A DNA stretch of 64,000 bases from PALSA-894 sp963734185 (GTDB taxonomy: Bacteria; Pseudomonadota; Alphaproteobacteria; Rhizobiales; Xanthobacteraceae): positions 1,674,001 to 1,738,000 of the forward strand of contig CAVTGA010000002.1 of NCBI GenBank assembly GCA_963734185.1, in the 5' to 3' direction. The translations under genes and the position numbers were made by a program. The notes under the pieces are model-generated. The model was not told where the DNA came from. It did no database searches and was given only the letters and a program-made list of their open reading frames with translations. This document shows positions 34,981 through 42,872 of the stretch, piece after piece (the stretch's first letter is position 1; each line of letters starts with the position of its first letter).

Positions 34981-36167
34981 CGGCGATCACGATCGCTGGT
35001 GGGGTCTACCACGAACGCGTCGTGTGGCCGGCATGGGATCACCTGTATGGCTCCGGCGGCCGTGCCGCTGCGGCGCTATCGGGCCATGTTAAGTCAGTCA
35101 TCCTACACACATATGCGCGCCGCGACGCAGCGGAGGTCTTTCGCCCCTATGCCATGAGTTATGGATTTCAGCTCATACCGGTGGAGGCGGACCAATCAAT
35201 TTCGTTCGAATACGTGCACTGCTTGTCCTCACCGGCAATCTTTCCAGTACCAGCTCGAATTCGACCTAACCAGCCATATCGGGTTGCGGGGGACGCCGTT
35301 CTGCGGTTTGGAATGATGGAAGGATCTGCCGTCGTCGATGCAGTGCGTTGCGTCTACGATCCTCAATCTCCATCAAACCCTGAACCGTTCAGCCGCAACG
35401 GCAGCCGAGCCCAACATATCGCAATCGTCGGCAACCGCGCTGAAGTCACGAAGATGGGACAGCAGGATGATCCGGTTGCAGCGGCACAGAACCTTCTAGG
35501 CAACGGCGCAGAAGTTGTTGTGGTGAAATCGGGTCCTGCGGGAGCAATTGTTGTCACAAGGGGTGGCGTGAAGACGATTCCAGCCTATAGGACCAATCAC
35601 GTGTGGACTCTCGGTTCGGGAGATGTGTTTGCGGCCATTTTCGCGGCGTATTGGGCCGTTCATCAAGTTGAACCGGACCGTGCAGCAACACTTGCATCGC
35701 TGGCGGTTGCCAGCCATTCGGACACGATGTCACTTCCGAGTCCTTCAGTTGAGGCTCTCGATGCGATGGTCCTACCCGAGGCGTGCACTGTGCCTGGGAA
35801 AGCCTACCTCGCTGGACCGTTCTTTACACTTGGCCAACGGTGGCTCGTCGATGAGGCCCGACGTTACATGGTCGAGTTCGGGCTTGATGTTTTCTCCCCG
35901 GTGCACGATGTGGGGCCAGGGCCTGCCGAAAGTGTCGCGCCAGCGGATCTTGCTGTCCTAAACGATTGCGATGTGGTCTTTGCAATTCTCGACGGTCTCG
36001 ATAGTGGGACGGTATTTGAAGTTGGCTATGCGCGTGCACGAGATAAACGTGTTTATGCATTTGCACAGGCGGTTGGCGACGAGGACCTGAAGATGGTCGT
36101 CGGTTCTGGCTGTCGCGTGTTTGATGATTTCGTGACCGCACTTTACCACTTGGCGTGGCGAGCGTGA
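34977..36167 (+). CDS. PfkB-type kinase fused to a nucleoside 2-deoxyribosyltransferase domain
   Basis: 396 aa from GTG 34977, overlapping the previous TGA as GTGA; a TTG at 34953 is the alternative. Residues 1-265 resemble a PfkB/ribokinase fold: AITIAGGV at the start, VVVVKSGPAGAIVVTRGG, and TLGSGDVFAAIFA (210-222), which keeps the catalytic Asp of the TxGxGD motif. Residues 272-396 form a nucleoside 2-deoxyribosyltransferase-like domain: KAYLAGPFF (275-283), NDCDVVFAILDG (329-340) and DSGTVFEVGYA, with the expected nucleophile Glu at 348. The fusion suggests a nucleoside or nucleotide substrate whose sugar is phosphorylated and whose base is exchanged or removed. Lower G+C than the flanking chromosome. 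Confidence 0.75.
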   Translation: MTAITIAGGVYHERVVWPAWDHLYGSGGRAAAALSGHVKSVILHTYARRDAAEVFRPYAMSYGFQLIPVEADQSISFEYVHCLSSPAIFPVPARIRPNQPYRVAGDAVLRFGMMEGSAVVDAVRCVYDPQSPSNPEPFSRNGSRAQHIAIVGNRAEVTKMGQQDDPVAAAQNLLGNGAEVVVVKSGPAGAIVVTRGGVKTIPAYRTNHVWTLGSGDVFAAIFAAYWAVHQVEPDRAATLASLAVASHSDTMSLPSPSVEALDAMVLPEACTVPGKAYLAGPFFTLGQRWLVDEARRYMVEFGLDVFSPVHDVGPGPAESVAPADLAVLNDCDVVFAILDGLDSGTVFEVGYARARDKRVYAFAQAVGDEDLKMVVGSGCRVFDDFVTALYHLAWRA

Positions 36168-36760
36168 GAACCGCCGTCCTTCTCTCAGGCGGAATGGATT
36201 CGATTGCGCTTTGCTATTGGCAGAAACCGGAAGTGGCCATCACTGTCGACTATGGTCAGCGACCTGCACTTGGTGAAATTCGCGCGGCAACAGCCGTCGC
36301 GGAAATTCTTGGCCTTGAGCATCATATCGTCCGTGCTGATCTGAGTGCTCTAGGCAGCGGGGATATGGCGGGGAAATCACCCATTGCCGCTGCTCCTGTT
36401 CCAGAATGGTGGCCGTACCGCAACCAAATGCTTGTCACGCTCGCCGCAATGAAAGGGATTTCACTGAACGTTAGACGCTTGCTCATGGCGACGTTACGTA
36501 CCGATCAAAGCCACGCCGATGGTCGATATGAGTTCGTGAGTGCATTGGATCGACTGCTGAGGTTGCAAGAAAGTGGGATGATAATCGAAGCGCCAGCTAT
36601 CCAGATGACGGCGTTCGAGCTGGCCCAAGTATCGGGGGCACCTATGGAGCTTCTCGCGTGGGCGCATTCCTGTCACGTAGGCGAATATGCCTGCGGTGTC
36701 TGCCGTGGGTGTCAGAAGCATTATGAGACAATGGTGCAACTCGGTGCTGATCCCTATTGA
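36164..36760 (+). CDS. QueC-like enzyme (7-cyano-7-deazaguanine synthase family)
   Basis: 198 aa from GTG 36164, again a GTGA overlap with the preceding gene; GTG 36155 is possible. The PP-loop SGGMDS is at 8-13, ITVDYGQRPALGE at 26-38, YRNQM at 85-89, and the zinc site is C170, C177, C180, C183 (CHVGEYACGVCRGC). True QueC converts carboxy-deazaguanine to preQ0 and is about 220-230 aa; this one is shorter, and no queD, queE or queF is nearby. QueC-like proteins also act in type IV CBASS (Cap9) and Qat (QatC) defence, where protein rather than nucleic-acid modification has been proposed. The context here favours such a specialised role. Confidence 0.82.
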   Translation: MRTAVLLSGGMDSIALCYWQKPEVAITVDYGQRPALGEIRAATAVAEILGLEHHIVRADLSALGSGDMAGKSPIAAAPVPEWWPYRNQMLVTLAAMKGISLNVRRLLMATLRTDQSHADGRYEFVSALDRLLRLQESGMIIEAPAIQMTAFELAQVSGAPMELLAWAHSCHVGEYACGVCRGCQKHYETMVQLGADPY

Positions 36761-37457
36761 ACCCGATCCGTTGCCGAAAGCGACGCCTGAACCGCCCAAC
36801 TGCATTCGTTGGCCCGTTCAAGCACATCGTCTTTGTCCCTCCGTGGTACCGCCGGTAACAGCAGATTTCGTCAGCGTGTTGGAAGGGCGGCGCTCTCATC
36901 GTGACGCTACACGAGCACCACTTCGTGAGATTGTGAACACGCTCGGGTTCGCCACGCGTCCGCGCTTCGTTCGAGAAGACGACGCCTACAACCGAACTCG
37001 CCGACCAACTCAATCAGCTGGAGCGCTACATGTTGTGCAGATATTAATTGCCGACTGGCGCGGTTCTCCACGGGTCATGCGGTACAACTCGGCAGATCAC
37101 CAGCTAGAGGTGCTCCGGATCGTCAGGCCGGCCAGTATGGAAGAGTTTGTGTGCAAGTTTGGCGATCTGCTTTCAAGCAGACCACCCACTGCCCTCGTCC
37201 TTGTTGCCGACCTGGGCCAAATACAGGCCGTTTATGAGAATCCGATTTCGCTCGTATGGCGAGACGCCGGAGCCCTACTTCAAACTCTAAACCTCGTTTC
37301 TACGGCTTTCCGTATGGCGTTCTGCTCGCTTGGTCCACTCGGCGGCGAAGTCATTGACGCAATCGGGCTCGATCGCCGGTTTGCATTCCCGGTTGGTTGC
37401 GCCGCAATCGGCCGCTCTCAAGCGGGGGCACTGACTAATTCAGACGTGGCGAAGTGA
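36723..37457 (+). CDS. SagB/nitroreductase-like flavoenzyme
   Basis: About 244 aa; the start is uncertain (ATG 36723 used, ATG 36687 and GTG 36744 possible), overlapping the end of the QueC-like gene. RRSHRDATRAPLREIVNTLG (RRSxR motif), SAGALHVVQILIAD and VMRYNSADHQLEVL in the first half, and LVWRDAGALLQTLNLVSTAF followed by AFPVGCAAIG in the second, follow the order of SagB/ThcOx-type nitroreductases, which bind FMN and oxidise azoline rings or reduce other substrates. No YcaO or peptide precursor typical of azole synthesis is present. Last gene of the overlapping operon; its 3' end overlaps the convergent glycosylase gene by 40 bp. Confidence 0.7.
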   Translation: MRQWCNSVLIPIEPDPLPKATPEPPNCIRWPVQAHRLCPSVVPPVTADFVSVLEGRRSHRDATRAPLREIVNTLGFATRPRFVREDDAYNRTRRPTQSAGALHVVQILIADWRGSPRVMRYNSADHQLEVLRIVRPASMEEFVCKFGDLLSSRPPTALVLVADLGQIQAVYENPISLVWRDAGALLQTLNLVSTAFRMAFCSLGPLGGEVIDAIGLDRRFAFPVGCAAIGRSQAGALTNSDVAK

Positions 37458-38192
37458 GAAACGTTGCGTCGAACGGGCATTCGCCGCATAAGGTCCCACA
37501 TCAAACCATCAAGCAGCGATGCTGGTGTCTCTAGTGCGGTCGCAAAGCGGAGGAAAGCTGTCTCAAGCTCGTGGTAGTGATGCAGCGGGGTCCAGTGCTC
37601 TGCAAACAGGCCCGCATGACGTCCCGCTCGTAGAATATGGACATCGATGATTGCCACTGCATTGGAACTTCGGTAGTTGCGGACGATCCAAGACGCGGTT
37701 TTCGGGCCGATGCCGGGTAGTGTTGATAGTGTATTCCGGAGACAAATATCCTCGATGGGCTCCGCGAAACCGTCAAGCATTGCGAGACAGCCGGCCAAGT
37801 AGCGCGCTTTTTGTCTTGGAAATCGATAGTTTCGTCGGCGACCACCAAGCTCGAATGGCCTTAGCAGTGCAGCCTCTAGTACGTGTGCCGGCGCGCCGCT
37901 GACTAAGAGCCCCTCCTCTCGCAGGCGTCGATACGCTGAGAAGTCCCAGTTCCGCGGGCATTCCAAACCCGCCGAGAAGGCATGCGGCAACTTCTTCAGC
38001 AAGTGTGCAGCCGAACCGCAGTTGGCCGTATGTGCCGAGTGCCTCATGCTGCCAAGCTTGGCCTCGCCAGTAGGCAGGTGTCATGAGTTCGTCGAACGCA
38101 CCCCAACGCAGGCCGGGAAAAACGTGTTCATCTGGGTCCGGAAGGATGAGTTCGCGAACACTGCCGTGCAGCAGTGCGTACATCACCTGCAT
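37418..38192 (-). pseudogene. OGG-like HhH-GPD DNA glycosylase, frameshifted
   Basis: Two frames together give one protein of about 257 aa. ATG 38192 (GGGAGG upstream) begins MQVMYALLHGSVRELILPD and runs to EEVAACLLGGFGMPAELGL. The match then continues in another frame with SAYRRLREEGLLVSGAPAHV to the stop at 37418. The shift lies near 37938-37944, where one extra base (in the AGAAG/CTTCT stretch) explains it. The helix-hairpin-helix LPGIGPKTASWIVRN holds the expected catalytic Lys, and AIIDVHILRAGRHAG holds the catalytic Asp, as in OGG-type glycosylases. OGG-like proteins (Cap11) occur with QueC-like Cap9 in type IV CBASS. The gene is either decayed or carries a sequencing error. Confidence 0.75.
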
Positions 38193-38358
38193 GGTCCGCT
38201 CCTCCCGGCTGGCCAGCATCGTGTCGCTTTGCGACGTAGCAATGAATAGTGAATCATGTCAGCTGCGTCGTGGGAATCCTCAATTTCGGTTGGGATGTGG
38301 AATTGCAGGAATCGCGCCTTCAGCCACCTGCCCTACACGCTATGCCCCCTACGCCCCC

Positions 38359-39837
38359 TCACACCACCAACCGCCCCTCGGGCAATTGGTCGAGCGGCCA
38401 GATCGGGCGCTGCACCTTGCGGAACGGGTAGTTGCGCTGCAGGACCGACGACGGCCCGCCGCCGTCGCAGTACAGCACCTTGGTGGCGATCGGCGCGTAG
38501 GCGGCGTGGAAGTGGTTGGTCGACTTGACCCCGACGTAGCGTTTGGAGGCGAGATCGATGTTCACGGCGGTGAAGATCTCGGTGCCGAGCGCCTGGGTGC
38601 GGTGCGAGATCAGCGCCACGTCGACGCCGCCGAGTCGGATGCCGGCGCCGTCGCCGAACGGCACCTTGGCGCTGCCGAACGACTGTTCCCCATCGCGCAC
38701 CAGCCCCAGGATCGTGACCTCGCCGTCGATCGGCGGCCCTGAGGTCGGCGCGGTCTTGCCGCCGAAGCGCAAGGGAATCGTGGCGCCGACACCGGCCGTC
38801 ATGCAGAACTGCACCGCGATCGGGTCCCACACCGGCCCGACCGCCGCATCCGTGAGGCCGCGTTCGAGCAGGCGGCGGATCACGTTGGTGTTGTCGGACG
38901 CGGCACCGCCGCCCGCGTTGTCGGACGAGTCGGAGACCACCACGGGCCCCCTCGGCTCCGCATAGGCGGCGTCGATCCCTTGGTCGAGCGTCAGGTACGG
39001 CGGCGCCCAGGTGCCGCGGCCGGCGCGCACCTCTTCGCCGAGCTCGCGCGCCAACGCGTCGCCGCGCGCCTTTGCGCCCTCCTTGGCGCCGTCGCTGACC
39101 ACCAGCACGCGCGTGCCGTGCTCCGGCACGTCACCTTGCGGGAAGCCGTGGCCGAGCGAGACCGACAGTACCCCGTCGCGGCCTTCGAGCCGCTTCATCT
39201 TCGCCACGAAGCTCTTTCCCGGCTCGCGCGTGGTCGGGAACAGTTCGAGCATGCGGCAGTCGTAGAGCGACATCACCGGCTTGATCTCGCGCCGGATCGC
39301 CTTGACCACGATCGTCACTAGCTCCTCGGCGCGCTCGACGAAATCGATGTGCGGGTATTCCTTGAACAGGATGATGGCGTCCGCGCCGCGCACGCGCTTC
39401 TCGGTGAGATGGCAGTGCGGGTCGAGCTCGACGCCGATGATCGCCTTGGGCCCGACGATCTCGCGTACGCGCCCGATCAGGTCGCCTTCGCAGTCGTCGT
39501 AGCCATGCGCAATCATGGCGCCATGCAGGCCGAGCAGGACGCCGTCGACCGGCATGGCGGCGCGCAATTGCTCGAGGATCTCGTCGCGCATGCTCTCGTA
39601 GCCGGCCTGCGCGGTCGGGCCGGACGGTTCGGTCCAGAAGCACGAGCCCTCGATCAGCTCGAAGCCTTCCTGCTTGGCGCGGCGGCGCGCTACCCACAGC
39701 GGCCCGGTGCACAGCGTGCCGCGGTCGGGATGCTCACCGGGGCGGAAATACAGCGTGCTCTCGTAGCTGGCACGGCTGGTCGGGATCGGGGAGAACGAGT
39801 TGGATTCGGTCGCAAGCGACGCGGTGAAGATGCGCAA
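38359..39837 (-). CDS. M81 family metallopeptidase (MlrC-like), second copy
   Basis: 492 aa from TTG 39837 (LRIFTASLATESNSFSPIP), with GAGG six bases upstream; the longer ATG at 39894 does not fit the family start. Same motifs as the first copy: YDDCEGDLIGRVR, GVELDPHCHLTEKR, FKEYPHIDF and DNAGGGAASDNT. Cytoplasmic, probably zinc-dependent. It lies upstream of, and opposite to, the diaminopropionate lyase/carbamoylase/transporter operon and may act on imported peptides or peptide-like compounds. Confidence 0.88.
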   Translation of the reverse strand: MRIFTASLATESNSFSPIPTSRASYESTLYFRPGEHPDRGTLCTGPLWVARRRAKQEGFELIEGSCFWTEPSGPTAQAGYESMRDEILEQLRAAMPVDGVLLGLHGAMIAHGYDDCEGDLIGRVREIVGPKAIIGVELDPHCHLTEKRVRGADAIILFKEYPHIDFVERAEELVTIVVKAIRREIKPVMSLYDCRMLELFPTTREPGKSFVAKMKRLEGRDGVLSVSLGHGFPQGDVPEHGTRVLVVSDGAKEGAKARGDALARELGEEVRAGRGTWAPPYLTLDQGIDAAYAEPRGPVVVSDSSDNAGGGAASDNTNVIRRLLERGLTDAAVGPVWDPIAVQFCMTAGVGATIPLRFGGKTAPTSGPPIDGEVTILGLVRDGEQSFGSAKVPFGDGAGIRLGGVDVALISHRTQALGTEIFTAVNIDLASKRYVGVKSTNHFHAAYAPIATKVLYCDGGGPSSVLQRNYPFRKVQRPIWPLDQLPEGRLVV

Positions 39838-39903
39838 CGGACACCTCGTTGGTTCAGGTGTCCGCCATCTTGCCGACGCCCAGCGGCGTGACAAGGCATT
39901 AGT

Positions 39904-40620
39904 CTAGATGCCGAGGATGTCCTCGGGCGCGGTGCGGGCCGGCCGACGCGACACCGCCTCGTCGGCGGTCTTGGCCGCATGGACCTCGCGATTGATCATC
40001 CGCAGATTGGGGATGCCCCAGAAGGCGAGCAGCGATGGCCAAGGCATGTCGCGATGCTCGCGCCAGACCCGGAACAGCGGCACACGGTGATCGACCTCGG
40101 CGGTCTTCCACAGCCGCTTCCCGCTCTCCGCGCAGCGCCGCGCCTGCAGGCGCCGCAGCGTACGGCCGTGGCCGCTTGGCGCGTTCCATAGCTGCCAGGC
40201 GACCACGCAGGCCGCGTGCCATGCGGCGTTGCGGTTGGGACCGGTGCCCCACAGGTCGCGATGCCAGCCGAGACGGTAGACCGGTTGTCCGCAGACGCAG
40301 CAGAAGCCCGGTCCGCGCGCGAATGCTTTCTCACGATAGGGCGCGGGTGGGGCGCGGCCGGCGCGTCCGTTGCCAGGATCCAGGCGCCATTGCCAGCCCT
40401 CGGGCGCGCCACTCCTTGCCGCGAGCGCGCGGGCGAGACGGTCGGCGCGCACCGGGTTGGCGCGCCAATAGGCCTCGACGGCGAGCCGCGGCATCGGCGG
40501 CGTGAACGGGCGCGCCAGCGCATGGGTCAGCACGGGCGCCGGAAAAATCGCCGGCAACGCCTTGGTCAGGCGCTTCAGCGCCTGCCGGTTTCGTTCCGCT
40601 CGCCACTCGGACATTTTCAT
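39904..40620 (-). CDS. HNH-like hypothetical protein
   Basis: 238 aa; ATG 40614 is also possible. The N-terminal half is Ala/Arg/Pro-rich with no clear domain. The C-terminal half has CCVCGQPVY, WHAACVVAW, RRCAESGKRLWKTAEVDHRV and IPNLRMINREVHAAKTADEA, an arrangement of Cys pairs and a DH...N...H segment like HNH nucleases. No phage genes are nearby. It diverges from the dpaL-like gene with a 53-bp gap. Role unknown. Confidence 0.5.
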   Translation of the reverse strand: MKMSEWRAERNRQALKRLTKALPAIFPAPVLTHALARPFTPPMPRLAVEAYWRANPVRADRLARALAARSGAPEGWQWRLDPGNGRAGRAPPAPYREKAFARGPGFCCVCGQPVYRLGWHRDLWGTGPNRNAAWHAACVVAWQLWNAPSGHGRTLRRLQARRCAESGKRLWKTAEVDHRVPLFRVWREHRDMPWPSLLAFWGIPNLRMINREVHAAKTADEAVSRRPARTAPEDILGI

Positions 40621-40673
40621 GGGAACCGCCTGCTTGCCCCATGCTGCCGTCAGAACGTAAAGGTTCCGTCAGC

Positions 40674-41813
40674 ATGACACCCCTTCAGTCCCAGTCCGGT
40701 GCGCGGCTCTTGCCCAATCCGCTGCTCTGTCGCGGCAAGCTCTATGGGCCGGCCGAGCAGGCGATCCTGAGTTTGGCTAAGGCCGCCGAAGCCGAGCGCA
40801 CGATTCGCGCCTGGGACGACTACGTCCCGACGCCGCTGCGCAGCCTCGCGCGGCTGGCAGCGACGGCCCGGGTCGGCGAGATCGTCTACAAGGACGAGGG
40901 GCTCCGAAGTCCGCTCGGCAGCTTCAAGATGCTGGGCGGCGGCTATGCGGTGGAACGCCTCACCCGCGGCGGGCGCGTCCTGACCGTCACCTGCGCCACC
41001 GACGGCAATCACGGCCGGGCGGTCGCATGGGGCGCGCGCCGTGCCGGCTGCCGCGCGGTCATCTATGTGCACCAGCATGTCAGCGCGGGCCGCGTGGAGG
41101 CGATCGAGGCCTTCGGCGCAGAGGTGCGGCGCGTGCCGGGCAATTACGACGATTCGGTCCGGCAGTGCGCGGTCGACGCGGCGCGCCAAGGCTGGACCGT
41201 GGTGTCGGACACATCGTGGCCGGGTTACGAGGACATCCCGAAAGACGTGATGCAGGGTTACACCGTGCTGGCGACGGAGGCGGCCAGGCAAGGCGCGCGG
41301 CCGACCCACGTGTTCGTGCAGGCCGGCGTCGGCGGGCTCGCCGCCGCGATCCTGTCGTGGTTCTGGGAACGCGAGGGGGCTGACCGTCCGATCATCGTCG
41401 TGATCGAGCCCACCAAGGCGGACTGCCTCTACGCCAGCGCCGCGGCGCGCACGCTGATAACGATCGGCGGCGACCTCGACACCGTCATGGCCGGCCTTTC
41501 CTGCGGCGAGCCGTCACGGCTCGCATGGCAACTGCTCGCGCCGGGCGTCGACGCCTTCATGGCGATCCCGGATGCGGCGGCCGAGAGCGCCATGCGCGAA
41601 CTGGCCAAAGACGGCATCGTCGGCGGCGAGTCCGGTGTGGCGGGCTTGGCAGGCCTCATGGCGGCGTCGCAAGATGGGCCGATGCGGGATGAACTCCGAC
41701 TGACCGAAACTTCGCGCGTTCTGGTGTTCGGAACCGAGGGCGCGACCGATCCGGCGATCTACGCGCGGATCGTTGGGCGCGTACCCGAGCACGTGCAGAA
41801 AGCTTCCGCATGA
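40674..41813 (+). CDS. dpaL: Diaminopropionate ammonia-lyase
   Basis: 379 aa PLP enzyme of fold type II. The start MTPLQSQSGARLLPNPLL gives the usual length. YVPTPLRSLARLA, VYKDEGLRSPLGSFKMLGG with the PLP Lys at 85, CATDGNHGRAVAWGA, GNYDDSVRQCAVDAA, DTSWPGYEDIPKDVMQGYTV and FVQAGVGGLAAA match diaminopropionate ammonia-lyases closely. The enzyme turns 2,3-diaminopropionate into pyruvate and ammonia and often also accepts D-Ser. It overlaps the carbamoylase gene as ATGA; enamine/imine products fit the RidA encoded downstream. Confidence 0.88.
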   Translation: MTPLQSQSGARLLPNPLLCRGKLYGPAEQAILSLAKAAEAERTIRAWDDYVPTPLRSLARLAATARVGEIVYKDEGLRSPLGSFKMLGGGYAVERLTRGGRVLTVTCATDGNHGRAVAWGARRAGCRAVIYVHQHVSAGRVEAIEAFGAEVRRVPGNYDDSVRQCAVDAARQGWTVVSDTSWPGYEDIPKDVMQGYTVLATEAARQGARPTHVFVQAGVGGLAAAILSWFWEREGADRPIIVVIEPTKADCLYASAAARTLITIGGDLDTVMAGLSCGEPSRLAWQLLAPGVDAFMAIPDAAAESAMRELAKDGIVGGESGVAGLAGLMAASQDGPMRDELRLTETSRVLVFGTEGATDPAIYARIVGRVPEHVQKASA

Positions 41814-42745
41814 GCCGCATCCTTACCGTCGGCGCCGCCCAGCTCGGACCGATCCAGCGTGGCGACAGCCGCGCCAGCGTCGTCACGCGCATGCTCGGCC
41901 TCATGCGCCAGGCCGGCGAGCACGCGTGCGACCTCGTGGTGTTTCCCGAGCTCGCGCTCACGACGTTCTTTCCGCGCTGGTGGATGGAAGACCAGGACGA
42001 GATCGACACGTTCTTCGAGCGTGCCATGCCGTCCAACGAGACAGCGCCGCTGTTCGCCGAGGCGAAACGGCTCGGCATGGGCTTCTGTCTCGGCTTCGCG
42101 GAGCTGACCGAGGAGCAGGGGCGCACGCGGCGCTTCAACACCTCGATCCTGGTCGACAAGTCGGGCGAGAGCGTCCTGCGCTATCGCAAGATTCATCTGC
42201 CCGGCCATCGCGAGCACGAGCCGTGGCGCGCGTTCCAGCACCTGGAGAAGCGCTATTTCGAGGTCGGCAACCTGAGCTGGCCGGTGCGGCGGGCGATGGG
42301 CGGCCTGATGGGCATGTGCATCTGCAACGATCGCCGCTGGCCCGAGACCTACCGCGTCATGGGCCTGCAGGGCGTCGAGATGGTGCTGCTCGGCTACAAC
42401 ACGCCGCGCCACAACCCGCCGGCGCCCGAGCACGACCGGCTGTCGAACTTCCACAATCAGCTCTCGATGCAGGCCGGCGCCTATCAGAACGGCACCTGGG
42501 TGGTGGGCGTGGCCAAATGCGGCGTCGAGGAGGGCTGCGAGATGATCGGCGGCTCGTCGATCGTGGCGCCGACCGGCGAGGTCGTGGCGCAGGCGCTGAC
42601 CCAGGACGACGAGCTCATCGTGGCGCGCTGCGACCTCGATCTCGGCGCCTCATACAAGTCGCACATCTTCAACTTCGCGCAGCATCGCGAGCCCGAGCAA
42701 TACCGCATGCTGGTCGAGCGCAAGGGCGCGATTCTTCCCGATTAA
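41810..42745 (+). CDS. N-carbamoyl-D-amino acid hydrolase (D-carbamoylase)
   Basis: 311 aa nitrilase-superfamily amidohydrolase. The catalytic residues fall at the positions known for Agrobacterium D-carbamoylase: E47 (VFPELALT), K127 (RYRKIHLPG) and C172 (GMCICNDRRWPE). HREHEPWRAFQHLEKRYFEV is also typical. It hydrolyses N-carbamoyl-D-amino acids to D-amino acid, carbon dioxide and ammonia. ATGA overlap with dpaL upstream; a repeat separates it from a cyclic amidohydrolase gene. Confidence 0.9.
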   Translation: MSRILTVGAAQLGPIQRGDSRASVVTRMLGLMRQAGEHACDLVVFPELALTTFFPRWWMEDQDEIDTFFERAMPSNETAPLFAEAKRLGMGFCLGFAELTEEQGRTRRFNTSILVDKSGESVLRYRKIHLPGHREHEPWRAFQHLEKRYFEVGNLSWPVRRAMGGLMGMCICNDRRWPETYRVMGLQGVEMVLLGYNTPRHNPPAPEHDRLSNFHNQLSMQAGAYQNGTWVVGVAKCGVEEGCEMIGGSSIVAPTGEVVAQALTQDDELIVARCDLDLGASYKSHIFNFAQHREPEQYRMLVERKGAILPD

Positions 42746-42848
42746 GTCCCCACCCCCGACCCCTCCCCAGCCGATCCCGGGTTTTCCCGGGGATCGGCAA
42801 AATAAATGGTTGCCCAAGTCGGAAACATCCGACTTGGGTGGGGAGGGG
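42746..42848. repeat. CTCCCC repeat with two nested hairpins
   Basis: CCCCACCCCCGACCCCTCCC at the left pairs with GGTGGGGAGGGG at the right. Inside are GCCGATCCCGG/CCGGGGATCGGC (42770-42798, one bulge) and a perfect CCCAAGTCGGA-AACA-TCCGACTTGGG (42813-42838). Confidence 0.8.
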
Positions 42849-42872
42849 AGTGGATAGAGCGGAGCAAACCGA

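Noticed and set aside
34594..38192. A complete type IV CBASS or QatABCD locus
   Set aside because: QueC-like and OGG-like proteins are present, but there is no CD-NTase, no TGT-like Cap10, no CBASS effector, and no QatA ATPase or QatD nuclease in the window.
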